Assembly: GCA_934132805.1 (NCBI GenBank)
Contig: CAKPAB010000003.1
Coordinates: 1-56,963 of the forward strand
Source of the DNA: an uncultured Clostridia bacterium
GTDB taxonomy: Bacteria > Bacillota > Clostridia > TANB77 > CAG-508
Length of the DNA stretch: 56,963 nucleotides
Direction: 5' to 3'
Shown here: one piece after another, positions 10,134 to 18,694 of the stretch
Numbering within the stretch: position 1 is the first letter of the stretch
Layout of the letters: each line of letters begins with the position of its first letter
Translations under genes and position numbers: made by a program
Notes under the pieces: model-generated
The model's database searches: none
What the model was told of the DNA's origin: nothing
What the model saw: only the letters and a program-made list of their open reading frames with translations

Positions 10134-10742
10134 TTAGTTTGTTATTGTGTATGTTATAATTCTTTTTTGTATTTTGTTTACATCAGGTACGTCATCATTA
10201 TCATCTTGATAATATACTCCTAATTTTTCTGTTATTTTTTTTCCTTGTAATGCTTGATATAATCCTGTGCTTCCAATTGTTACATTGAATTTTTTATTAA
10301 AGTCTGCTTCTGTTGTTTTAAATTTATGGTATAAAATTCCACATAAAAATTCAGCTTTTTGTTCATCATTTGCTAATGTTACATTTTTATATTCTGTTCC
10401 ATTGTTTGTTTCTAAGTCTAGTGTGTATTTTTCTATTACTGTTCCATCACTTAGTTTTATTGTATATATTGGATCTTCTAAGCCTTCAAAAACTACTTTG
10501 TAGTTTTCTAAGTATGCTCTCATGACTGTTGGTACTATTGTTTCTAACCCTACTTGTCTTTCTGTTCCTGTTGCTTCATAATAGTATTTTCCGTTTATAT
10601 ATAGTGTTTCTCTGTCTCTAGCATCCAATATTATGTCCGTTGTTTGTCTTACTAATGTAAAAAACGGAATAATAATGGATAATGCTAATACAAATAGTAA
10701 TACGGCTCCTGCCATTTTTAATGCATCTGCTGCGTTTTCCAT
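10134..10742 (-). CDS. Pilin-like membrane protein (MENA type)
   Basis: This 202-residue protein starts MENAADALKMAGAVLLFVLAL, with a hydrophobic helix at about 9-32 and a soluble C-terminal domain. Its N-terminus resembles those of the genes at 10760, 11757 and 12279, so it belongs to a small paralog family. Position between the secretion platform genes and the adhesin suggests a major or minor pilin subunit. I see no classical prepilin cleavage motif (G before a hydrophobic run with E at +5). Family name unknown. Confidence 0.75.
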   Translation of the reverse strand: MENAADALKMAGAVLLFVLALSIIIPFFTLVRQTTDIILDARDRETLYINGKYYYEATGTERQVGLETIVPTVMRAYLENYKVVFEGLEDPIYTIKLSDGTVIEKYTLDLETNNGTEYKNVTLANDEQKAEFLCGILYHKFKTTEADFNKKFNVTIGSTGLYQALQGKKITEKLGVYYQDDNDDVPDVNKIQKRIITYTITN

Positions 10743-10759
10743 TATTATTCCTCCTTATT

Positions 10760-11185
10760 TTATGATTTTTTTGTAATTGTAATTTTGTTTACATATCCAC
10801 TTCCTGAGTCATACTCAATTTTAATTGTGTATTGTGCTGATGATGCGATTGAACTTGTTGAGTATGTATAAGCTTTAGTTGTTCCATTTGCTCCGTCTGC
10901 AGCATTTCCTGCTCCTACAAGTTGGATATTTCTATTGTTTCCTTCTTGTACATCTGCTACATTACTTGTATTAACTTCTTGTATTAATGCTTTTACATCA
11001 GACCCCTTTTTTGTTCCTTCATATTTTGTAAATGCACTATTAAATGTTTGAACCTCTGCTTTTGACATTCCTGAGTTTTGAACAGAGTCTTGGGCTTGGT
11101 TAAATATCATTATACCTAAAGATATAAGTAATATTGCAAGTAATATAGCACCTGCTATAATTAATGCTTTTGATGCGTTTTCCAT
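10760..11185 (-). CDS. Pilin-like membrane protein (MENA type)
   Basis: A 141-residue protein starting MENASKALIIAGAILLAILL, with one hydrophobic helix (about 8-29) and then a small polar domain. The phrase VQTFNSAFTKYEG parallels VQFNSKFTAYED in the paralog at 11757, so the outer domains are also related. It is the shortest member of the family and may be a major pilin. An SD-like GGAG lies in the leader. Function is inferred from topology and the Tad-like context. Confidence 0.75.
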   Translation of the reverse strand: MENASKALIIAGAILLAILLISLGIMIFNQAQDSVQNSGMSKAEVQTFNSAFTKYEGTKKGSDVKALIQEVNTSNVADVQEGNNRNIQLVGAGNAADGANGTTKAYTYSTSSIASSAQYTIKIEYDSGSGYVNKITITKKS

Positions 11186-11263
11186 TTGTTTTTTCTCCTT
11201 TCTTTTGTTATATTTTTTTATAATAATACTAATAAAAATAATTAGTAACGTTAATAACTTAAT

Positions 11264-11695
11264 TTAATCTGTTATTTGTTCAAATAACATGTATTTTACT
11301 TTTTTTGTTGATTGATGATACTCTATATTTGTACATTTAAATTTTATTCCACTATAATATGTCAAAAATTGTTGCATTCCATTTTTATTAAATGTTTCCA
11401 TTTGATATAGTGTATCATTATCAGATATTTTTACTTCTATACTTATGGAGTTTGTTCCATTATCTATATAAATTCCTTTGCTGTTTTTTTCTACTTCATT
11501 TTTTTCATTGTTATCTATTGCTCTGTTCATTACTGTTATTAAATCTGTTCCATATACTTCTACATTTAAATAATTTTCAAACTCTAAGTTAGCTTTTTTT
11601 GATGTATTATAATTTGCTTTATAGTTTAAAAACATATATGACATCCCACTAACTATAATAATTATTGTTATAAAAAATAAAACGATTTTTTTCAT
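11264..11695 (-). CDS. Small anchored protein in the pilin cluster
   Basis: A 143-residue protein with an N-terminal hydrophobic helix (about residues 4-25) and a polar outer domain. Its N-terminus (MKKIVLFFITIIIIVSGMSY) is unlike the MENA starts. The outer domain shares the pattern FENYL...YGTDLITVMNRAIDNN with the YDLITAINKVIDFN block of the 12279 protein. It is thus a divergent relative of the pilin-like family with a different signal anchor. Role unknown, presumably a minor pilin. Confidence 0.7.
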   Translation of the reverse strand: MKKIVLFFITIIIIVSGMSYMFLNYKANYNTSKKANLEFENYLNVEVYGTDLITVMNRAIDNNEKNEVEKNSKGIYIDNGTNSISIEVKISDNDTLYQMETFNKNGMQQFLTYYSGIKFKCTNIEYHQSTKKVKYMLFEQITD

Positions 11696-11756
11696 ATTTT
11701 GTCCTTTTTTATTATACTATTTATTTATTTTTTTTGCAATATTTTTATTGTTTATT

Positions 11757-12227
11757 TTATTTTTGTTTAAAAGTTATTGTCTTAACTCTGCCATTTTCAT
11801 AATAGTCTATTGAACAGGTATATTCTGGTAATGTTTCTACATTTTCTTGTTCATCTTTTATCATTTCATTATATTTAGATATTGCATTTTTTTGAACATC
11901 TTGTGTATTACCTCTAGAGCTTATTACATTTACTCTTATTCTTAAATTATTAATGTAATATTGATCTGTATCATCATCACCATAATATTTATTATTTTCT
12001 TGTGCATAACCTGCAACAGTAATAATATCATGAATTGTTAAGTCACTTTTATCCTCATAAGCTGTAAATTTTGAATTGAATTGTACTATTTGCTGTTTTT
12101 CATTTTGTTTATTTATTTCTGCAGATGTTGATCCAAAAGATATAAACAAGTATACTGCTAATGATATAATTAGTACACCTATCAATATTCCACCTGCCAT
12201 AATTAGTGCATTTGACGCATTTTCCAT
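11757..12227 (-). CDS. Pilin-like membrane protein (MENA type)
   Basis: A 156-residue protein starting MENASNALIMAGGILIGVLI, with one hydrophobic helix and an outer domain. The block VQFNSKFTAYEDKSDLTIHD is shared in pattern with its paralogs, where a conserved Phe-Asn-x-x-F segment follows the helix. It sits in tandem with the other subunits, 51 bases after the 12279 gene. Likely a pilus subunit; exact family not recognised. Confidence 0.75.
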   Translation of the reverse strand: MENASNALIMAGGILIGVLIISLAVYLFISFGSTSAEINKQNEKQQIVQFNSKFTAYEDKSDLTIHDIITVAGYAQENNKYYGDDDTDQYYINNLRIRVNVISSRGNTQDVQKNAISKYNEMIKDEQENVETLPEYTCSIDYYENGRVKTITFKQK

Positions 12228-12278
12228 AATTACTCTCTTCCTTCCTACGGATATAAGTCCGATTGGAAAAAATTGCTT

Positions 12279-12953
12279 TTATTCTTTAAATTCAAATGTT
12301 AATTCTACAATTTGGTCACCATCATATTTTGTATCTGAACCTTTGAATTTTGAACTTTTAAATTCTGAATATTCTCTATATTGTTCTATTTTATCTGTTG
12401 ATATATCTATATCTTTTCCTGCTATTTCTTTTATTGTTTTATCACCACTTTTTATAGCATCATAATTTGCTGATAATTTGCTCATTACTCCTAATGTATA
12501 TGTTTTTTCCATTGCAGAAAATTCTGCTATTGATTTTGTTAATTCATTATTTGAGTCTTTTATTACATATGTATCTGCATTTCCACTGAGCAATACAGAC
12601 TTTCCATTAATTCCGTATTTCTTTTTAAAAGCTTTCATATTTGTAATATTCACAGTTATTTTTTTGCTATAATCAACTGAATTTCCTATATCTTTTGTAT
12701 TTCCAGCCTCTCCACCTTTTAAATTAAAGTCTATAACTTTATTAATAGCTGTAATTAAATCATATCCATGTACATCATCTGCAAATCTTACAAATTCTTT
12801 GTTAAAATCCGCAACTTGTGATGCTTTTTCACTTGATGTTTGTGCTTTTTCGTAATCACCTATTTGATTAAATACTAATAGCAATGCTCCAATAATTACT
12901 AGAGCTATTAACATTCCACCTGCCATTAGCAAAGCTTTTGAAGCATTTTCCAT
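12279..12953 (-). CDS. Pilin-like membrane protein (MENA type)
   Basis: A 224-residue protein starting MENASKALLMAGGMLIALVI, with a hydrophobic helix (about 9-28) and a larger outer domain containing VADFNKEFVRFADDVHGYDL. It is the first and largest of the four MENA paralogs in transcription order. A 14-bp perfect palindrome (12979-13008) separates it from the platform gene, so the subunit genes may be expressed differently from the assembly genes. Function inferred from context. Confidence 0.75.
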   Translation of the reverse strand: MENASKALLMAGGMLIALVIIGALLLVFNQIGDYEKAQTSSEKASQVADFNKEFVRFADDVHGYDLITAINKVIDFNLKGGEAGNTKDIGNSVDYSKKITVNITNMKAFKKKYGINGKSVLLSGNADTYVIKDSNNELTKSIAEFSAMEKTYTLGVMSKLSANYDAIKSGDKTIKEIAGKDIDISTDKIEQYREYSEFKSSKFKGSDTKYDGDQIVELTFEFKE

Positions 12954-12978
12954 AATTATTTAATCCTTTCTAAGTTCT

Positions 12979-13008
12979 AGTCTAAGTTGAATTCATTCAA
13001 CTTAGACT
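12979..13008. promoter_or_regulatory. Intercistronic palindrome before the pilin genes
   Basis: A perfect 14-bp stem (AGTCTAAGTTGAAT and its complement) surrounds a 2-base centre. It lies between the platform gene and the pilin-like genes. On the minus strand no U-tract follows, so an mRNA stabiliser or processing hairpin is more likely than a terminator. Confidence 0.55.
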
Positions 13009-13028
13009 TTTTTATTTTATATCAAATC

Positions 13029-15104
13029 TTATAAACTACTTGATGACATACTTGAGAATGTGCTAGACATAGATGTTAATCCTATAAATACTAATGGTAT
13101 AATTAGGTATCCTACAAATAAGCATACCATTGGTGCAAAACCTATAACTTTTCCTATCATACCTTGTCTTTTTATTAATCTTTCGTTTGACTCTTTTCTC
13201 TTGTCTCTGTAATATTCTCTTTCTGAATCTAGTTCATCAAATGCATCTTTAATTGGTATTTTTTCTACTGCTGCTTGCATACTTTCTACTATTCTTATTA
13301 AAGGTACATAAGATATTTCATTTTTTAATTCTTCTAGTGCTTCCCATGCTCCAGCTTCATAGTTGTTAACACATCTTGCGATCTGGCTTTTAAATATATT
13401 TGAATATCTTTCAAGCCATTCTAGTATTATTTCAACATTTACCCTTTCAATTCTCATAAGCATAAGTATAATTGTTTGGAATTGCATTACTTCGTCTTCC
13501 ATTTCCAATTGTCTCATTTTTGCTTGGAACATTAATATCCATATTTGGCTCATATACCCTACAATTGCGAATACAAATGCTAGCAATAATTCAAACCATT
13601 GGAATGATTCACTATTTATAACTTTTAATTTTCCATAAATTCTTTCTGCTGCTGTCTCTATTTCTTCATCTGTTGATTCTTGATAATATTTTGACCTTAC
13701 TAATGCTTTTTGAATATCTTGTTGTGTTGTGTTTAATTTTCCTCTAAACATGTCTAAAAATTCATTATCTTGTTTTGTTAATTCCATAGCCTTTTTTTCG
13801 TCTTTTGCAGACATACTTATTAAGTTGTAATCTGTAGTTGGTTGTGTATATTCATAATCTATGGCTATTTGATGTAAATACATAAATACAAATATTGATG
13901 CTATAAATGTTATAATTGCAATTGCTATTCTATTTATATATACCCATTCCATTTTTAATGGTGATGCAGAATCTATTAATAGGTTTTTTACCTTTTTGTA
14001 TTCTTTTGATCCATTTTTAGGTAAGAACAGGTCTATTATTCTTTTTGCAACTTTGTTTTTATATAATTTTGCTTGCCATGGGTTTTCTGTGTTTCTTGTA
14101 TCCATGTTTACAGAGCCATTGTCTTTTAGTTTTCTAACTAGTATATATGATATAAATGTTATTACTAATATTAATATTTGTACTATCATTCCTGATTTAC
14201 CATAATACCAGTTCTTAACAAATGAGAAGTTTGATACTGCCCAACTTTTTATTGGTTCTAGTAATAATACTGGTGCTATTGAAATAAATGATAAACTTCT
14301 AAATACATAGTTTAATTTATCTCTTTTTAATATTTCAATTTGCATTTCTTGTGTTATGTTATCAACATTTTTCAAGTATAATGATGCACCATCTATTTTT
14401 CTATCACCAAATTCTTTTGTTAGATATGAAAGTCCAGCAAATTCTTTTAAATAGTTATTTGGTGCAACATCATAATATTTTTCTAGTTCTGTTTCTGGAT
14501 CATCTGAAGTCAATATTTCGTATATTTTTTCTCCTTGACGTGAAATTTCTTTTTCGTCGTCTTGTGATACTTGATATATTGCTTCTTCTACCATGTTAAA
14601 TTCATGGTATGCATGTCTTATTTCTGAGAAGAAGTCTAATTGTTGTGTAAGCAATTCATTATCTTTTTTGTCTACAGACCCTTCTATTAAAATATCTATC
14701 ATAAATAATTCAAATATTAACAAAATAAACATTAATAAATAATTGTTCTTTGTTACTACTATTGTAATAATAATAAGTGGTATTAATATTGCAAGTGCTT
14801 TTGTCATTATTTTTGCGGCGTCACGTCTTGTTACGTATTCATCATCTATGTTTAATATTTCTAATTTTCTTCTTAATTTTAATATGTATCTTTTTATAAA
14901 TGGAATTCTAGAATATGTTAAATACAATTTTTGGTACATTATTTCAGTTGAAAATGCATTTGCTTTTGTTCCTTTTTGTAATTTTTGTATCTTTTTATAT
15001 TCTGATTTTTGCATTTTTTTAGACATTATATAATAGGCAATTCCTATTATAGCCATTAATGCTACTGATACTCCCATTATTATAAAAATAACTTGGTTGG
15101 ACAC
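13029..15104 (-). CDS. TadB/TadC-like pilus platform protein (possible fusion)
   Basis: This 691-residue membrane protein has hydrophobic groups near residues 5-28, 88-140, 262-320, 385-412, 505-530 and 655-685. The first half contains a T2SSF-like stretch around QQLDFFSEIRHAYHEFNMVE. The second half contains another (VMQFQTIILMLMRIERVNVE, then EAWEALEELKNEI and IVESMQAAVEKIP). Two GspF-like units in one chain would make it a fusion of the usual TadB and TadC. These inner-membrane proteins contact the CpaF ATPase, whose gene lies immediately upstream (22 bases). Length is about twice that of single TadB or TadC. Confidence 0.75.
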   Translation of the reverse strand: MSNQVIFIIMGVSVALMAIIGIAYYIMSKKMQKSEYKKIQKLQKGTKANAFSTEIMYQKLYLTYSRIPFIKRYILKLRRKLEILNIDDEYVTRRDAAKIMTKALAILIPLIIITIVVTKNNYLLMFILLIFELFMIDILIEGSVDKKDNELLTQQLDFFSEIRHAYHEFNMVEEAIYQVSQDDEKEISRQGEKIYEILTSDDPETELEKYYDVAPNNYLKEFAGLSYLTKEFGDRKIDGASLYLKNVDNITQEMQIEILKRDKLNYVFRSLSFISIAPVLLLEPIKSWAVSNFSFVKNWYYGKSGMIVQILILVITFISYILVRKLKDNGSVNMDTRNTENPWQAKLYKNKVAKRIIDLFLPKNGSKEYKKVKNLLIDSASPLKMEWVYINRIAIAIITFIASIFVFMYLHQIAIDYEYTQPTTDYNLISMSAKDEKKAMELTKQDNEFLDMFRGKLNTTQQDIQKALVRSKYYQESTDEEIETAAERIYGKLKVINSESFQWFELLLAFVFAIVGYMSQIWILMFQAKMRQLEMEDEVMQFQTIILMLMRIERVNVEIILEWLERYSNIFKSQIARCVNNYEAGAWEALEELKNEISYVPLIRIVESMQAAVEKIPIKDAFDELDSEREYYRDKRKESNERLIKRQGMIGKVIGFAPMVCLFVGYLIIPLVFIGLTSMSSTFSSMSSSSL

Positions 15105-15125
15105 TTGTATTTCACCTCCTGATTA

Positions 15126-17097
15126 TTATTGCTGTACTTTTGGTTTTCTTCCTCTTCTTTTTGGTTTTTCTGTTTCTTCTACTTCACTTATTGCTTTTTT
15201 TGTTTTAGAAGTTTTTTTCCAGTGTTTTTCCACAAAATTGTCAAATTGTTCTAAGTCTGCATCATCCATATTTTCTCTCATACCACGTAAGTTTTCATCT
15301 GTTATTGGATTTGTTATTAAATATTCTCCATCTACGTATTCTAGTATGTTTCTATATGTGTATAACTGTTTGTCTGTAACTTTTTCAAAGTAATGTGTTG
15401 CATTATCAAAGAATTTATCAAATTTTCCTTCTAATGTTTTTTCTTTTCTGTGGTCAAATGTGTATTCATTTTTGTCTTCTATTGGTATACATTCTGTTAT
15501 TCTTTCTACAAATCTTTTTCCTCTAAAGTCTTTGCTTAAGTGTATATCAAAGTTTAATACTTGTACAACTTGTTCTTCTGCTGTTTTTTCGTTTTTAAAT
15601 ACTCCTGTTCTTAACATTGAGTTTCTTAGTGCTGTTACTAAGTTAGGGAATGTTTTAGCATGGTGTGTAAATAATGTAAACTTAGATGCAACTTGGGCTG
15701 CTTGTATCATCCAAGATGCTACTGGGTCTGTTGCAACCTCACCTATTATGTTAACAGATCCATCCGTTTTCTTTTGAACGTCTAGACCTTCTTGTCCAGA
15801 TATTGTGTCTGTTTCACGGAATGTTAAGATGTTTCTTGTTGGATATATTTTTCTTAAGTGCAACTCGAATGCTGTTTCTTGAACCCTTATGTTCATTGTT
15901 TCATATATATTTTCTATCATACCCATAAGCATTGTTGTTTTACCACAACCTTGCTCACCAGTGATTGATATAATTCTGGCACCTTTTACTAAGTATTTTA
16001 GTAATTCTATTGAGTCTTCACATCCTGGCTCTCCTTTAAACCATTGTTCTAGTGTTGAACGTTTAACATCGAACTTTCTTACAAAGAATGCCCATGTTTC
16101 TGAGAAGCTTGGTCTTACAACAACGACACGTGATCCGTCTTTCATTTCGTTAATTTTGTAACCATTTGTGTCTGATAATTGTCCTGGGTTGTTGTATTTA
16201 TAGATGTTTTGACATACTCTTTTTAGTTCTGATTCTGTTCCAAAGCTTAAAAATGCTAAACGTATTGATTTACCTTGGAAAAATATCCAAATACTGTCAC
16301 AGGCTCTTGGAACTTTGTGTTCAGATATTTGTGATAAATAATCAGCATCTGATGTTTGTGCTACTTGGCTTAAGAAACTTTCTGGAAGTCCAGATACACC
16401 ACCTGATATACCGGTCTATATTCATGTCTCTTACTTCATCTATACTGCTATATCCTTTGTAGTATTGGTATATCCTTTGTACTACTACTGAAAGTTTGTC
16501 AGAAAAGTCTAATTGTAAGTTTTCTTTTTCGAATATATCAGATATTTCTTGTGCAGTTATTACATATGAAGGTTTTGTTTCTCCTTCTACATATTTTAGT
16601 TCTGCCAAATGATATTTTTTGATTAATTCTGTTAATGCTTCATATCCAAATTCTTTTTTGTACATATAAATTAAAATATCGAATTTGTCTTGTGGTGTTA
16701 ATAATGAAGGTATATCAAATGGTATTGCTTTTGATATATTTGTTTCATTAACATCATATTCTTTTGCTAATAAATCATATATTAATTCTTTTACATATTT
16801 TTTATCATTGACATCTCCATATGTACAGCCTTTTAAAGCTTTTTTCAATTCATATTTTTTATTTTTTCTTCTTTTTAACTCTTCTTCTGAAAGACCTATA
16901 TCATACAAGTTTACTTTTGTTATTTCGTCTAGTCTTCTTTTTATGAATTCTTGCATTTTTTCTATTGTATATGTCTTATCATCTACATCCATTTTAGTAT
17001 CTGTTGGAGCTTCTTTTTTCTTTTTTAAATAATACATTATTGCTGCTCCTGCAGCTACTAAAACTACTAGAGTTAATAGTATATTTGCAATTGTCAT
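15126..17097 (-). CDS. CpaF/TadA-type secretion ATPase, with +1 frameshift at CGG
   Basis: This is the hexameric motor ATPase of the Tad-like pilus. A membrane anchor (about residues 3-24) precedes an N-terminal domain. The ATPase core has Walker A GEQGCGKTTM, a hydrophobic-acidic VNIIGEV Walker B-like segment and a His-rich FTLFTHHAKT. Codons 1-228 end in N-I-D; the next in-frame codon is CGG (16413-16411). Skipping C gives GISGGVSGLPESFLSQVAQ and runs unbroken to 15126, 656 residues in all. Without the shift the reading ends at 16342 and lacks the whole catalytic core. The C-terminus is Lys/Arg-rich (KPKRRGRKPK). An N-terminal membrane helix is unusual for CpaF. The anchored part and the ATPase part are one gene only if the shift is read. 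Confidence 0.85.
16411..16413 (-). other. In-frame CGG, +1 shift site 2 (CpaF-like ATPase)
   Basis: Context on the minus strand is ATA GAC CGG TATATC. Skipping C gives GGT ATA TCA GGT GGT (G-I-S-G-G). The four-base unit is CGGT. Confidence 0.85.
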
Positions 17098-17116
17098 TTG
17101 ATACTCTCCTTTTCTT

Positions 17117-17983
17117 TTATATCATTGTTTCCAATTCTTGTAATCTATAAATGATTGTTTCTGTTGCTCTTTTTACCTCTTGTATAAATATCATGTTTCT
17201 GTCATCAGAGTCTGATATTCTTTGTAGTCTTAAAAACAAATCTGGTACTCCTGCTTCGTTTGATGCTTCAAAGTATAGTGTGTTGTATGGTATTACTAAT
17301 ATTTGTTTTTTTTCATTTAAGTATCTTGTTACATTTTTTATGTTGTATTTTGAGAATTTGTCATATCTTCCTATTAAAAACAATGTTTTCTTTGATTGTA
17401 ATAATTGACTTTTTTCTTTGTTTTGTTCTAATTTTTTTATGCTATTTAAGTTCTGGCTTGTGCATACCATAATCAAATCTGATATATCAATTATTTTTTC
17501 TCTTATTTCCGTGCTTAAATTATTGTCTAAATCTACAAATATTCTGTCATAATATTCTTTTGCGACGTTTATCAAGTCTGTATATTCTTCCTCTATACTC
17601 TTGTTGTCATACTCTGTAGCTTGTTCTGGTCTCTTTGATGTTGTACCCAGTATGACTTCTAGTCTATCTTTAAAAACAACTTTTGTATAGTTTGTTATCA
17701 TATCAGATGTTAGTTTGTTACTTCTTGCCATTTTTGCTATTCCTTCAATTCCACTTTCTACATCTAATATTGAACTTGTTCTATTTCCAAATAAGCCTTT
17801 TCTTATTCTTTTTACTTGTTGTTCTTCAAAGTAGCAAGATTTTATTTTGTCTTCTTTATTTGTAGTTGAGATTATCAGTATTTTTTCATTGTAATTTATT
17901 GCCATTTGTGTTGCAATTGCGACAAGTGACATTGTTTTTCCAGTTTGTTCTTCTCCATTGTTAACAAATGTTATTACTGACAT
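17117..17983 (-). CDS. ParA/TadZ-like P-loop ATPase
   Basis: A 288-residue cytoplasmic protein. Its N-terminus VITFVNNGEEQTGKTMSLVA is a P-loop in the MinD/ParA position with a GEEQTGKT form. DRIFVDLDNN is a Walker-B-like segment and SDLIMVCTSQNLNSIKKLE is a typical ParA-family later motif. In Tad systems a ParA-like protein (TadZ/CpaE) localises the machine. The gene is 19 bases from the ATPase gene and one base from the next ParA-like gene, so it is in the same operon. Confidence 0.75.
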   Translation of the reverse strand: MSVITFVNNGEEQTGKTMSLVAIATQMAINYNEKILIISTTNKEDKIKSCYFEEQQVKRIRKGLFGNRTSSILDVESGIEGIAKMARSNKLTSDMITNYTKVVFKDRLEVILGTTSKRPEQATEYDNKSIEEEYTDLINVAKEYYDRIFVDLDNNLSTEIREKIIDISDLIMVCTSQNLNSIKKLEQNKEKSQLLQSKKTLFLIGRYDKFSKYNIKNVTRYLNEKKQILVIPYNTLYFEASNEAGVPDLFLRLQRISDSDDRNMIFIQEVKRATETIIYRLQELETMI

Positions 17984-17984
17984 T

Positions 17985-18677
17985 TTATGCTCCTTTTTCT
18001 ATATTTTTTATAGCCCTTCGTATGTCTGTATCTCTGTTAAGTCCTAGTATTTGCTGTACCATAAAGCATACACTTTCTTTATATTGTAAGCTTAGTTTTC
18101 TGAATTTTATTTTTTGTACCCTTTGATTTTCAGTTATTGCTGCTAAGTCTCCATTTTCTAGTGGAAAATAAATCCTTTCTTCGTCCCAGTCAATTTTATA
18201 TCCTAATGATAAATAGTTTAAGTAGTCATCATCTTCTTTTAATGCTTCTTTTGTAAAGTATACTTTTGTTAATTTCATTGCTGCAGCTATATTGCTTAAT
18301 ATCTCTAATCCTTTTTTTAAAGAATATACATCAAATGATGTAATAAAATAGTTTTTGTGTGCTTCATCTAGTTTGAAGTTTTCTATTCTTTCTATTGTGT
18401 CGCAATCGATAAGTACAATGTCATACGAAAATTCTTCTGCTCTTCCTAAATATCTTTTTATTTCTTCAAAGTCATTGAATCCTATTGCAACATCTATGTC
18501 TTCAAAAGAAGTTATATATGAAATTGTAGGTTCTATTGCTGGTACAACATATTTTGCTTTTTGATTTATTGTTGAATCTATAATTAATGTTTTTTTGTTC
18601 ATTGTTGTTAATATTTTGGCAATATTTAATAATAAATCTGTTTTGTCATATGCACCTATGAATCCTATTTTTTTCAT
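17985..18677 (-). CDS. Degenerate ParA-like protein
   Basis: A 230-residue protein with a ParA-type fold pattern: KKIGFIGAYDKTDLLLNIAK at the P-loop position, KKTLIIDST for strand 2, and SYDIVLIDCDTIER at the Walker B position. The P-loop lacks the GKT signature (AYDKTDLL), so ATP hydrolysis is doubtful. It may be a non-catalytic partner of the ParA-like protein encoded next to it. RBS-like GGAG lies before the start. Confidence 0.65.
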   Translation of the reverse strand: MKKIGFIGAYDKTDLLLNIAKILTTMNKKTLIIDSTINQKAKYVVPAIEPTISYITSFEDIDVAIGFNDFEEIKRYLGRAEEFSYDIVLIDCDTIERIENFKLDEAHKNYFITSFDVYSLKKGLEILSNIAAAMKLTKVYFTKEALKEDDDYLNYLSLGYKIDWDEERIYFPLENGDLAAITENQRVQKIKFRKLSLQYKESVCFMVQQILGLNRDTDIRRAIKNIEKGA

Positions 18678-18694
18678 ATATAACTCTCCTTCTT

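Noticed and set aside
16145..16462. Separate genes for the anchored protein and the ATPase, with the ATPase starting at 16145.
   Set aside because: The sequence between 16145 and 16412 continues the ATPase protein in the same frame without stop and there is no RBS-supported start at 16145.
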